A DNA stretch of 64,000 bases from Cycas panzhihuaensis (lineage: Eukaryota; Cycadophyta). The notes under the pieces are model-generated. The model was not told the origin of the DNA. It made no database searches and saw only the letters and a list, made by a program, of their open reading frames with translations. The translations under genes and the position numbers were made by a program. Below, piece after piece: positions 23,301 to 33,155 of this stretch; within the stretch, counting starts at the first letter, position 1; each line of letters starts with the position of its first letter. Location: the NCBI GenBank assembly GCA_023213395.1, contig CM041465.1, positions 215,581,741 to 215,645,740 on the forward strand. Reading direction: 5' to 3'.

Positions 23301-24055
23301 TGTACTGTTCTTGATAAGAGATTAGTACTCTTCGTTCATGGAATTTCTCCAAGCTGCATGCTTTACAACTTCTTGGTACATTAGAGGCTCTTCATTAAGA
23401 GAAAGGTGCAATTCTTCTAGTTCAAACTCAACAAAAAGTTATTCATGCATCTTTTCTCTATGGGCACTTCAAGTACCAGTTTTGCTACCCCATCTGGTCA
23501 CATATCCTTGTGTAGTTGGTAGGCTTCATGAAAACCTCAAGTTGGGAATAAGGTTTTCATTTCTACAGCCTCTTGGTCTTCATTTTGATCCTAAAAAGGA
23601 TCATTTAAAATGTTTGGCATGGAAGAAGTTGATGATGCTGAAGAAGATGAGCTAGCCACAGATGTTGAAGAAGATGATCCTTCTATTATGGCTTTTCCTT
23701 TATCAACTTGGTTATTTATAAATGATGGTACTAGATGTGTACACATTGGTTTGGAGTCCCAACTTGTATCTTCTGGGGCTCTATTATCAGATTCCAAGAT
23801 GTTGAGTAAGTGTTTAGTATCTCCCCCCCTAAATTTTAGAATCTAGATATCAAATTTAGTAGCATCATTAAACTGGTATGAAGGCATCTTGGAGTCCAGT
23901 CTGAGTAATCTTCAGTCTCTGAAAAGATAACATCTCTAGTGATGATGATTTTATACTGTGAAGGTATGAAAACCTTGTACCCCTTTTTGTCCATAACGTA
24001 TCCAACAAAGATGCCTTTGAGGGCTCTATCTTAGAGCTTGTTTCTATGTTCCTCT
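23301..24055 (-). pseudogene. B1 integrase C-terminus and integrase-RT spacer (left part)
   Basis: The minus strand reads the integrase tail GYVMDKKGYKVFIPSQYKI, then a Ser-rich acidic spacer with runs of Ser and VDKGKAIIEGSS, and then the start of RT. A G7 purine tract (plus-strand C-run 23,823-23,829) sits in the spacer, as in A1 and A2. The segment is cut at 24,055 by A1; the preceding integrase residues are at 30,803 onward. Confidence 0.65.
24051..24055. repeat. Target-site duplication of A1 (left), CCTCT
   Basis: Identical to 30,798-30,802. Confidence 0.95.
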
Positions 24056-24367
24056 TGAAGGAAGGATGGATCTAGGAGATAAATCACTCACATGCACATA
24101 ATGGCAATGGAGAATGAAAGAGAAGATAAAACAAGATATGAGAGCAAGCTTGGAGGTGAGAATGAATAATTACTCCCCACTTGAGATTTCTCCTTTTATT
24201 ATTGAGGGTGAGCATTAGGGTTAGGATTTTCTTGCCTAATGACATGAACCTGAAATTGTATCTAAATGCACATAAAGTACATTTTATTAAGAGACTAATG
24301 CTAATAATATATCCTAAGGTCACATAATTAATCTACATAAATGACCTTGATACATTAACCTCTTTCA
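24056..24367 (-). repeat. A1 3' LTR (312 bp)
   Basis: Element-strand start TGAAAGAGGTTAATG and end CCTTCCTTCA (TG...CA). Pairs with 30,486-30,797. The polypurine tract AAGGGGGGGAT lies at about 24,368-24,378 on the minus strand. Confidence 0.95.
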
Positions 24368-24378
24368 ATCCCCCCCTT

Positions 24379-24857
24379 AATGGTGGAAGGTCATTTTCAG
24401 AAAATCTATTCTATGAGGTCTTCATTTGAGCCTCATTATTACAATGAAATTCTAAATGACACTTTTTTGGGAAAACCCTCATGGGGAATAAAAACCCATG
24501 AACTTTCTAAGATCTATAGCCCCTTTTTATAAATCAAAACGACTAAGGTGGCTCTTTGATGTAGTTTGATAACCAAGTAGCTTAAATGTGCTACTTAATC
24601 TGCTAAGTCTCCATATACTATTTGGTCATCCCCTATGCCCTTTTGGGTTTTCACAGGTTCTGATTTTCTAAAACAAGTACAACCCTTATCCTTCCATGCC
24701 CACATGGGGTTTTCACAAAGAGGATAGAGCGGAGACTTACTCTTATTCTTCCGCGCCCACAAGGGGTTTTCACGAAAAGAATAGAGTATGATGATCTTGT
24801 TACCATCTTCTTTAATCAATCGAAGATGGAGGCCCTAAGGCTGAGCTGCCTTCAGAA
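24379..24857 (-). other. A1 3' untranslated region with repeated GTGAAAACCC module
   Basis: Downstream of RNase H the element strand carries three related units, each with GTGAAAACCC followed by a short spacer and GGGC, at about 24,640-24,810. A 74-codon frame (24,595-24,819) reads through two of them, giving similar peptides (FRENPLWARKNK and LCENPMWAWKDK). The same units are in B1 and A2. Whether RNA structure or peptide is the conserved feature cannot be told from three decayed copies. Confidence 0.6.
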
Positions 24858-26381
24858 CTATTTAAACTTCACCCTTTGTAGTGGTTTGGTGAAGATATCA
24901 GCCACTTGATCTGCTGTGGGGCAGTAATCTAATTGAATTGTGCCATCATGAACAAGTTCCCTAATCTTGTGGACTTTCGTACTTATGTGTTTGATACGAT
25001 CGTGAAATACAGGATTTTTTGCCATGCAGATTACTGATTGATTATCCACATGAAGACTTGTAGGACTTGTTTGGGTGATATTCAAAGTTTCCAATAATTT
25101 TCTCAGCCATATCACCTCTTTACTGGTTTGAGAAGCAACAATGTATTTAGCTTCAGTAGTTGAATCTGCAACTATCTTCTGTCGTCTAGATCTCCATGAT
25201 ATTGGTGCTCTTCTAAGAAACATTACATACCCAGACGTAGATCTTCTTGTATCTTTATCTCCTGCAAAGTCTGAGTCTGTGTATGCAGAAAGCTTGAAGT
25301 CTGAATTAGGTTCATACAACAGACCATATTTGCTAGTCATCTTAAGGTATCTCAACACTTGCACTACTACCTGCCAATGATTCTGCTTAGGATTTATCAT
25401 ATAACGAGCAAGAATACCGATAGAGTGTATAATATCTGGCCTTGTATTGGTAGTGTAGATGAGACTACCTACAAGTTTCCTATAGAGTGTTACGTCTGCC
25501 TCCTTAGTATCACCTTCAGCTGAGAGTTTGGTATTAGGATCCATAGGTAACATCATTGGTCGAGCATCTTCTAACTAAAACTTGGCTAGAAGATCGTTGA
25601 TATATTTTTCTTGGGAGAGGAAAATTTTTCCATTCTTTTGTATTACTTCAATTCCCAAGTAATATTTCATCAAACCGAGGTCAAACAATTCAAACATTTT
25701 GCCAAGGTCCTTTTTCAGTTGGCTTATTGCCTATTCACTACTACCCGTTACTAGCATATCATCCACAAAGATTATGAGATAAGTGACTTTATCTTTATGG
25801 CGCTTGATGAACAATGTTGCATCAATATCTTGATAGTCACAAACCTCGTATCCAAGTTATCTCATCCTTTTAGACAACTTGGCAAACCAAGTGTGAGGGG
25901 CTTGTTTAAGCCCATATAAGGACTTTCTGAGCCTGCAAACCTTATGCTCTTGACCTTCGGTCTTATATCCTTCTGGCTGAGCCATGTAAATTTCTTCTTC
26001 AAGATCTCCATTGAGAAACATGGTCTTAATATCGAGTTGGTGGATTTTCCAACCCTGTTGAGTAGCCAAGGCCACAAGAGTTCTAATTGTAGGCCACTTG
26101 ATTGTAGGTGCAAAAACTTCAGTGTATTCGATGCCTTCCCTTTATGTAAATCCTTTAGCTACCAACCTCACCTTGTGTTTTTCAAGGGTGTCATCTGATC
26201 TATATTTGTTTTTGAACACCCATTTATTTTGAACTACCTTTTTGCCAAGTGGTAGATCAACAAGCTCCCATGTACCGTTTCTAATAAGAGATTGGTACTC
26301 TTTGTTCATGGCATTTCTCCAAGCTGCATGCTTTACATCTTCTTGGTATGTTAAGGGCTCTTCATTAAGAGTAAGGTGCAA
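24858..26381 (-). pseudogene. A1 RT and RNase H domains
   Basis: Minus strand, one continuous frame: RNGTWELVDLP, NKWVFKNKY, then FT-stop-REG, then HQLDIKTMFLNGDLEEEIY, RLRKSLYGLKQAPHTWF, then RMR-stop-LGY, then the catalytic FVDDM box at 25,755-25,769, LMKYYLGIEV, and RNase H with YTDSDFAGD, STSGY, DSTTEAKY and ADQVADIFTKPLQ. The only breaks are nonsense codons (TAA/TAG). The 232-codon piece 24,858-25,556 holds the intact RNase H end. It reverse-transcribes element RNA in an active copy. Length and order are normal for copia. Confidence 0.9.
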
Positions 26382-26900
26382 TTATACTGGTTCAAGCTTA
26401 GTATATAATGATTCCTGCATCCTTGCTCTATGGGCACTTCGAGTGCCAGTTTTGCCTGCCTCATCTGGTCGTATATCCTTATTGAGCTCACCCGCTTCTC
26501 AAGATCCTCGAGTTGGGAATGATGTCCTCATTTCCCCAACTTCTTGGTTCTCATCATGTTCATTAAAATGATTATTTTGTGAGGAGGATATTGATGTGCC
26601 TGAGGAAGGTGGTCCTTCTACCACTGTTTTGCCTTTGTCAACTAAAGGTGGAGAGGATGGTTCTTCTATAATAGATTTGCCTTTGTCAACTCTACTATTT
26701 TCAAAAGATGGTGTTGGATATACACTCATTGGTTCAGAGTCACAACTTGTATCCTCCAAGGCTCTGTTGTTAGCTTCCAACATTTGGAGTAATTTATGTC
26801 TGTCCCCCCCCCCCCCCAACCCAAATTTTGGAATCTGAACATCATACTTGATAACATTATTGTAGCAGCGTGAGGGTACTATAGAGTCTAATTTAAGTAA
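26382..26900 (-). pseudogene. A1 integrase-RT spacer with internal G14 tract
   Basis: A low-complexity acidic/Ser-rich linker (VDKGKSIIEEPSSPP, then VDKGKTVVEGPPSS, a degenerate repeat) connects integrase to RT. It contains a run of 14 G on the element strand (plus-strand C 26,804-26,817), encoding Gly. The frame is kept through the tract here, but its length differs in A2 and B1. Confidence 0.7.
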
Positions 26901-28245
26901 TTGATCCTTTGTCTCCGTAAAAACGACATATCTGGTAATGATGATTTTTTGTTGTAAAGGTATGAAGACCTTATACCTTTTCTTATCCATAGGGTATCCA
27001 ATGAAGATGCCTTTAAGTGTCCTTGGCTGGAGTTTATTTCTATCTGTATCTAGAATATGGGCATAGCATATAGAGCCAAAAATTCTAAAGTAGTAAACAA
27101 TGGGGGCTTGTCCTAACCACTTTTCATTAGGTGATTGTACTTCCTTTGATGGGCTAACAGCATTGATATAATAAACAGTTGTCCAGATTGCTTCAGCCCA
27201 TAGATAGGCATGTACATTTTTATATATTAACATAGCATGAGCCATGTTCATGATTATCCTATTCATGTGCTTGGCAACTCCATTTTGCTGTGAGGTACCT
27301 GCTATTGTTGTTTGATGCTTGATGCCATTGTCTCGAAGGTAGCTTTCAAACTCATGTGAGGTATATTTACCACCATTATTAGTTTGAAGACATTTGAGTT
27401 AATAACCTGACTCTTTTTCAGTGAGGGCTTTGAATTCCTTGAATATACCGAATGCTTCATCTTTCTTATGTAGAAAAGCTACCCATACTTTTCTAGTGAA
27501 ATCATCAATGAAAGAGATGTAATATAGCTTACCCTTCAATGAAGGAATGGGCATTGGCCCGCACAAATCAGAGTGTACCAATTGTAATGGATGGCTCAAT
27601 TTCCACTGACTTTTGAGAAAGGGTTGTCGATGAGATTTAGTAATGATACAAGCTTCACATTTAAAGGGCTTAGAGGAAAACTTTGGAAGGTTTGGAAGAG
27701 TATTAGAAAGATCTCTAAGTCTATCAATGTGAACATGGCCCATACGAGCATGCCAAAGAGCTTCTCGTGACAACGTTAGATGGGTCAAGATGGAATTAAA
27801 TACAAATTCTTCATCGGCACAAGGGCTTTGGGCACAATAGGCTTCAGAAGATGGAGAGTCATTCAGTCGAAAGAGTTTGCCAGAGAGATGTCTAGTCAAA
27901 ACCACCTGATTAGTTGAAGGGTGAATGACCTTAAGAGTCTGGTCATTTATGGTTACACTCAGATCAAATCCATGAGAAACAAGTGTGGATAAAGAGAGTA
28001 GGTTTTGTTTGAGATTGGGTATGTATAAGACATGAAGCAATGTAAAATCTTTTAAGCCTGGGAGTTTGAGGCGAATGTTGTCAATTCCTTCAACAGGTTG
28101 TTTTGATTTATCAGCCATGTGAACAACTCCATGAACATTTGAGTCAAATGTTTGATATAGACTGCAATTGCATGTCATATGTTAAGTTGCTCCTATGTCC
28201 ATGATCCACTATCCATCGATTGAAGCCACACTATTGGCAATTCCA
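26901..28245 (-). pseudogene. A1 protease and integrase
   Basis: The minus strand reads WIMDIGAT-stop-HMT (protease active site), then the pre-integrase domain (LHVLYIPNLKQNLLSLSTL and ALWHARMGHVHIDRL), a zinc-finger region with CEACIITKSHR, and the integrase core with HSDLCGP (first Asp), QTNNGG (Asp to Asn at the second site), and SQQNGVAKHMNR (the catalytic Glu region, with Glu replaced by Lys). The C-terminal module has PNEKWLGQAP, FRIFGSICYAHI and GIFIGYP. Two nonsense codons split the frame. Integrase inserts the cDNA into the host. Confidence 0.85.
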
Positions 28246-28568
28246 ATAGGGCTTGGCATTAGTGAAGGGAATTCATAAGTAATATATCCACACTGAGCTT
28301 CAAAGTATCTCTTTGGTTGGTCAATGGCATCTGATGCTAAAGTTCCCTCAATTCTTTGAATGTGTACTTATACAAAACCTGCACCACTAAAGGATTCTTC
28401 ATACTTTGTAGCATTTTTAATTCTAGTGTACCATATATCCCAATTTTCTTTGCCTTTCAATATGCAGTTAACATTTTGCTTGAATTGAGATGATATGGTA
28501 ATGATGAAGAAGTAGAAGAGAGGATAGAAGTATGTGCCACTAACACATGTGGCTAATACACCTGGCAC
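28246..28568 (-). pseudogene. A1 gag remnant after in-frame deletion
   Basis: The gag N-terminus (ISSQFKQNVNCILKGKENWD) is joined directly, in frame, to a C-terminal piece starting ESFSGAGFV, skipping the capsid and zinc-knuckle residues present in A2. The junction is TGAAG, which flanks both sides of the missing 912 nt in A2 (58,121 and 59,033). The expected start codon reads ATA here and in A2, while B1 has ATG. Confidence 0.8.
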
Positions 28569-30471
28569 ATCAGAGATGTAGAAATGATTATTATGATAAG
28601 AAGAAAGTAATGATTAACTATTTTTCAACAATTATAAAAAAAAATAAATATAAGTAATGATGCAAGAATGAGGCCTAATGTAGAGCTAGCAAAGAGTGGT
28701 GATGTGTCATGCCACTAACCTCTCACTTATGTCCAAATGTAGGCGAGGTTTTGATGCCTAAGGCTTCTAGTATACGATTAGGGCCTTCACCCGCGATACC
28801 TGCACCTGTGCTTAGTGATGAAATCCAAGTCATAGTGGAGCCCAAGTACTCCCAGTCCTCACCCAGTTCACCAATGAGTAGCTTTATACCTCCTCCAAAG
28901 AGTCAAATGGTACTGCGTATCTGACAGCTATGATGGATATTGGACCATGTTAATTTTAATCTTGCATTAAGGTTTTTAGTTTTCCTAGGTGGTTATCAGG
29001 ATTATCCCTAATTGGAGGACATAGGTATGGCTAACCTATCCCTCCACCACTATTCTGGTTAAGATCAGACCTAGTATGAAACTCACACCTCCCTTAGAGC
29101 CTAGACTTCGGCCAATCTTGGTGTATTTCAACCAAGGCGAATAAGAGCACAAGTCAAAAACTAGCGGTATAGATCGTACAGATGAGATTCCTTTTAGGAA
29201 TAGTGTAAGATGTTTCTATATAACTGAAAACTGAAATAGAAACTTACCAAATGTGCTTGCTTGTTTTTCATGCTTGCTTTATTGTTGTTGCTGCTTTTGT
29301 GATGTTTTGTTATTGCTGCTACTTTTGTGATACTTTATTGTTGTTGCTACTTTTGTGATGCTTTATGTGTGCAAATAGAAAAGCATGCTAGATTTAGCAG
29401 GGGAACTAGATGTTGATTCCGATCTAAGGTTTCCCTTACTTTAGTACAATGTTTCCAAATATGATTTTGGATGTTTTACTGCAAAATCCATAATGGGCTA
29501 AAAAATGGATTAACTTACCACTAAAATGATGATTTTTCTAAATCTATATGCATGCTATTTTGACCTATTTTATGATTTTTTCACAAAATTTACAAATAAT
29601 GGTAAATGGGTAATTTTTAGAAATTATAAATATGAAGGACTAAATGATGAAATAAAAGGAAAAAGTGTTCAGAATGTCATTTCTGATAGATTTGTAAAGT
29701 CATATTTTAGAAAAGCCATAAAAACTTTTCTGCCCGAAAAAGCACCAAAGCAAAAAGCATGCCAGATCAACTGTCTCAGAATCTGGACTTCAATATGTCA
29801 AAAGTTATATTTTGACATGTACATTAACTTTCCCTTCAGCATCATCTACAAAATCTGCCAAAAACTTACCTGAAATGCCCTTACAAGGTCCTTTGTGGGG
29901 TTGAGTAGGTAAAATCAGCAACCGTGAGAAAACTGCATAGATCTCACTAACAGGTGGATGAAATTTGATGATTTTTATCTTAAAATAATTTTAATACATA
30001 AATGTAATAGATCCCTTAATAAAACTTTTAGATCTTCAGCATATAATGGAAGGATTTTAATAGGAAAAGTGCTTTAAATCACTGATCCATAAAATTTACC
30101 TTTTTTATCACAGCTAAAACTCACTGTTGTAGGCTGAATCTAAAGTTTCTCTAGAAGATAGAAATGATCCTTTACTGAAGGTGACATTGCATGCCAAATT
30201 TTATCAAATTATGAGATGGTTGAATTTTTATGAAAATTTGAGCCTTTAATGCTCCTGGGACTGTTCCAGCAACTGAATGGCTTCAAAAACATGTATTTTT
30301 CACCTTTAAATTTCTTCACACATGGAAAAAGTAGCAACATGCAAAATACTATAATTTTATGCTCTCAAAATATTAAAAAAAAGGAATACACTCTTAATAC
30401 TTCACATTGAAGGTGAAGGAAAGGCAAAATGACTCCATGCAAGTGGAATGGAGTGAATAGATCCCCTTCTA
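28569..30471 (-). other. A1 5' leader (1.9 kb)
   Basis: Long untranslated leader between primer site and gag. A block at 28,700-29,165 is shared with A2 (57,340-57,830) and with B1 (33,575-34,030). A 28-bp unit is tandemly triplicated at 29,278-29,361. The plus-strand frame 29,526-29,873 (115 codons) is antisense and is not open in A2. Confidence 0.65.
29278..29361. repeat. Three tandem copies of a 28-bp unit
   Basis: Units at 29,278-29,305, 29,306-29,333 and 29,334-29,361, each ending with CTTTTGTGAT. A2 has about one unit at the same place (near 57,235-57,275), so the array grew in A1. Confidence 0.85.
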
Positions 30472-30483
30472 GCTCTGATACCA
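30472..30483 (-). other. A1 primer-binding site
   Basis: Element strand TGGTATCAGAGC, a perfect match to the tRNA-iMet type, two bases (TG) from the LTR end. Confidence 0.95.
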
Positions 30484-30485
30484 CA

Positions 30486-30797
30486 TGAAGGAAGGATGGA
30501 TCTAGGAGATAAATCACTCACATATACACAATGACAATGAAGAATGAAAGAGAAGATGAAACAAGATATAAGAGCAAGCTTGGAGGTGAGAATGAATAAT
30601 TACTCCCTCCTTGAGATTTCTCCTTTTATTATTGAGGGTAAGCATTAGGGTTAGGATTTTCCCGCCTAATGACATGAACCCAAAATTACATCTAAATGCA
30701 CATAAAGTATATTTCATTAAGAGACTAATGCTAATAACACATCCTAAGGTCACATAATTAATCTACATAAATGACCTTGATACATTAACCTCTTTCA
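30486..30797 (-). repeat. A1 5' LTR (312 bp)
   Basis: Partner of 24,056-24,367, about 93.6% identical counted by eye. Immediately followed by CCTCT. Confidence 0.95.
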
Positions 30798-30802
30798 CCT
30801 CT
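30798..30802. repeat. Target-site duplication of A1 (right), CCTCT
   Basis: Identical to 24,051-24,055. Confidence 0.95.
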
Positions 30803-31960
30803 AGAATGTAAGCATAACAAGTAGAGCCAAAAATTTTGAAGTGTGAGATAGAGGGGGTTTGTCCATACTAAATTTCATGTGGAGAGGGGCTGATCTTAGA
30901 GGGACTAATAGTGTTGATGTAATACATGGCATTCCAGATAGCCTCAGCCCAAAGATAGATAGAGATATTCTTATATACCAGCATAGCATGAGCCATGTTT
31001 AAGATGGTACTATTCATGCACTCGACAACTATATTTTATTGGGGTGTACCTATAATAGTAGTCTAATATTTAATTCCATGCTGAAATAGGGACAACTCAA
31101 ACTCATTGGATGTGTACTCACCACTATTGTCAGTCTTGAGTATTTTGATCTTGAATCTAAATTCATTTTCTACATGAGCCTTGAAATCTTGAAACATAGA
31201 AAAAACTTTATCTTTCTTTGCAAGAAAAGAAACCCACACTTTCTTGGTAAAATCATCAATGAAAGTAATCTAGTACTACTTCTCTTTGAGAGAAGGGATG
31301 GGCATAGGACCGCATATATCTAAGTGTACAAGCTACAAAGGTTGGCTAGATTTCTACTTACTACGAGGAAATGGTTGTCTATGAGATTTAGCAATGATAC
31401 ATACTTCGCATTTTGAAGGGCTTAGAGGAGAGCCTAGGCATACCATGAAGAGTGGCATGTAGTTCTCTTAAATGGTCAATTTTGATATGGCCCATATGAG
31501 CATGCCATAGGGCTACTTAGGATAACTTTTGAGGAGTTAGGATTCTGGTAAAAGCAGAGTCATTATCAACATGGTTAGGTTCAAAGGATGATGAGCCAGT
31601 TAGATGAAAAAGTTTACCATCTAGAATTATGGTCATAACCATAGCATTTGAAGGAGGGTGAATGACATAGAGAGTTTGATTATTTACAATTATACTTAGA
31701 TCAAATCCATGAGAGATAAGGGTGGATAAGGAGAGTAGGTTCTATGTTAGAGCAAGAATATATAAGACATCAACAAGGGTAAAATCTAGAAGGCCTAATA
31801 GTTTTAGGTAAACAACTCTAAGTCCTTCTATTGACTGAGATGATTTGTCAGCTATGTGTACAACACCACGAACTTTAGAGTCAAAATCCTAAAAGAACTA
31901 GCGATGATATGTCATGTGTTGTATTACTCTAGTATCCATGATCTAAGATGAAGTATTTGA
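30803..31960 (-). pseudogene. B1 integrase and protease (right part)
   Basis: The minus strand continues B1 across A1: FKIFGSTCYAYIL, YLWAEAIWNAMYYINTISPSK, integrase core remnants, the pre-integrase HMGHI-like region near 31,490, and at about 31,935-31,950 the protease site IMDTRVIQHMT, where the D-T-G-A core is altered. A TAG replaces Trp just before it. Frameshifts and stops are frequent. Position and order match A1 exactly. Confidence 0.75.
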
Positions 31961-33155
31961 GATGGCACTATTTACAACTCTAAGTGGTGAAGGCAAAAGT
32001 AAATAAGCATAGCCACAATGAGCCTTAATATACTTAGTGGATCTATCAACAACATTTGATGAAGTGGTCCCAATTCTTTGAAGGTGTGCATGAGCAAATT
32101 GTATTCCAGCAAAAGCATCTTTAAAAGAAGTATTATCAACATTATGTACACCATGGCAATGTTGATAGCTTGGTAGTTTGTTGGGGGCAGTTCTGTAATT
32201 TTTGGCATAATGTCCTTTTCTATTATACCTTTGGTATACAATTATTTGATTTCTAGTCCCATAAGAAGTATTGGGTTGGTTGGATTATCTTTTATTACTA
32301 GATCTAGGTCTAGGTTGATTATTTTGGCCTTGGCCTTGAGACTATTTTTATTCGAGTTGAGGAGCCTATTGACCAAGAGGATGTTGTCCTTGTTGTCTAC
32401 CTCTTCCTCTTCCATGGGAATTACCACCTCTGTGAGAGTATTAACCTTGATTTTTGGTATAACAAAGATCTTCTTCCACTTCAAAAGTAGCATCAACTAG
32501 ATCTAATATAGTGGCAAAGTTGATATCAAAGGTCTTATCAAATTCAATAAACTTATCAATAAGAGCCTCAAAGTTTAGCATCTTCAAAGTGCCACTAGAT
32601 TGAAGATTTCCCAATAGATTTTTGTAATCTAGGATATGGAGACATGACTAAATCAAAAAATCCCATGTAATATATTGAATTTTAAAATCTTTATCAATGG
32701 CTTGCTTGATTGGATGAAGGAGATTGATTATCTCATTTACGTATCCTTTCTATATTTTTAATTTGTTTATCTTTAGCACTAAGTAAACAAATTCTAAGTC
32801 AGATTTAGTGTCAAAGTTTTTCTGAAGAACTTTAAGAACTTTCCATGATGTATCATGTATAGCTTTATCAATGAGATTATACAGGGAATAATTAATGACA
32901 ACAAGTATCCCTGCATGGATTTTATCATCATCAAGTTCCCATTGGCGTTTAGTTGTAGCTTCAATGGGAGTAGTTGGAGCACCTCCTCTAGAAGCAGTTG
33001 AGGTAGTTGTAACTACAATAGATGGTGTAGGTTTCAAATGATCTCTCTAAAGACCTTCATACTTTATAGCATTTCTAATACTAGTGAACTACATGTCCCA
33101 ACTTTCTTTCCTTTTTAGAATGTAGTTCATATTTTGCTTAAACTGTGAAGACATG
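31961..33155 (-). pseudogene. B1 gag
   Basis: Starts with ATG at about 33,155 (MSSQFKQNMNYILKRKESWD). It continues with WELDDDKIHAGILVVINYSLYNLI, VLQKNFDTKSDLEFV and HILDYKNLLGNLQSSGTLKMLNFEALIDKF, a copia capsid of the same type as A2. At 32,195-32,236 the zinc knuckle keeps its spacing and its His, but all three Cys codons read Tyr (TAT/TAC). Downstream it joins the protease. Nonsense codons interrupt it. The product would package element RNA. Confidence 0.8.

Larger units (their letters stand above)
24056..30797 (-). mobile_element. Element A1: Ty1/copia retrotransposon, gag-deleted, pol frame preserved
   Basis: 6.74 kb insertion with two 312-bp LTRs, a perfect CCTCT duplication, primer site and polypurine tract. 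The LTRs differ at 20 of 312 positions counted by eye, 19 of them transitions. From the gag remnant (28,568) to the end of RNase H (24,858) one minus-strand frame is kept with no frameshift, broken only by nonsense codons. Compared with A2, 912 nt of gag are missing. It is the youngest layer of the F > H > B1 > A1 stack. Confidence 0.95.

Noticed and set aside
23338-23846. Plus-strand ORFs across B1 and A1 pol (for example 23,338-23,655, 25,141-25,380, 26,242-26,571, 26,596-26,838)
   Set aside because: They are antisense shadows of the minus-strand pol frames, whose motifs are clearly recognised.
28205-28240. A programmed gag-pol readthrough stop (TAG just before the protease in A1 and A2)
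   Set aside because: B1 has its TAG at a neighbouring codon (the Trp position), the downstream context is not the known plant readthrough signal, and A1 has other stops close by. Kept only as part of the shared-stop finding.
24858-28568. A nuclear code in which TAA/TAG mean Gln, since many interruptions fall on Gln codons
   Set aside because: CAA and CAG are still used widely in the same frames, Trp codons also became TAG or TGA, and Arg became TGA. Transition decay and shared ancestry explain the pattern.
29526-29873. A 115-codon plus-strand open frame as a gene
   Set aside because: It is antisense within A1's leader, is not open in the A2 equivalent (about 56,700-57,060) and has no recognisable motif.
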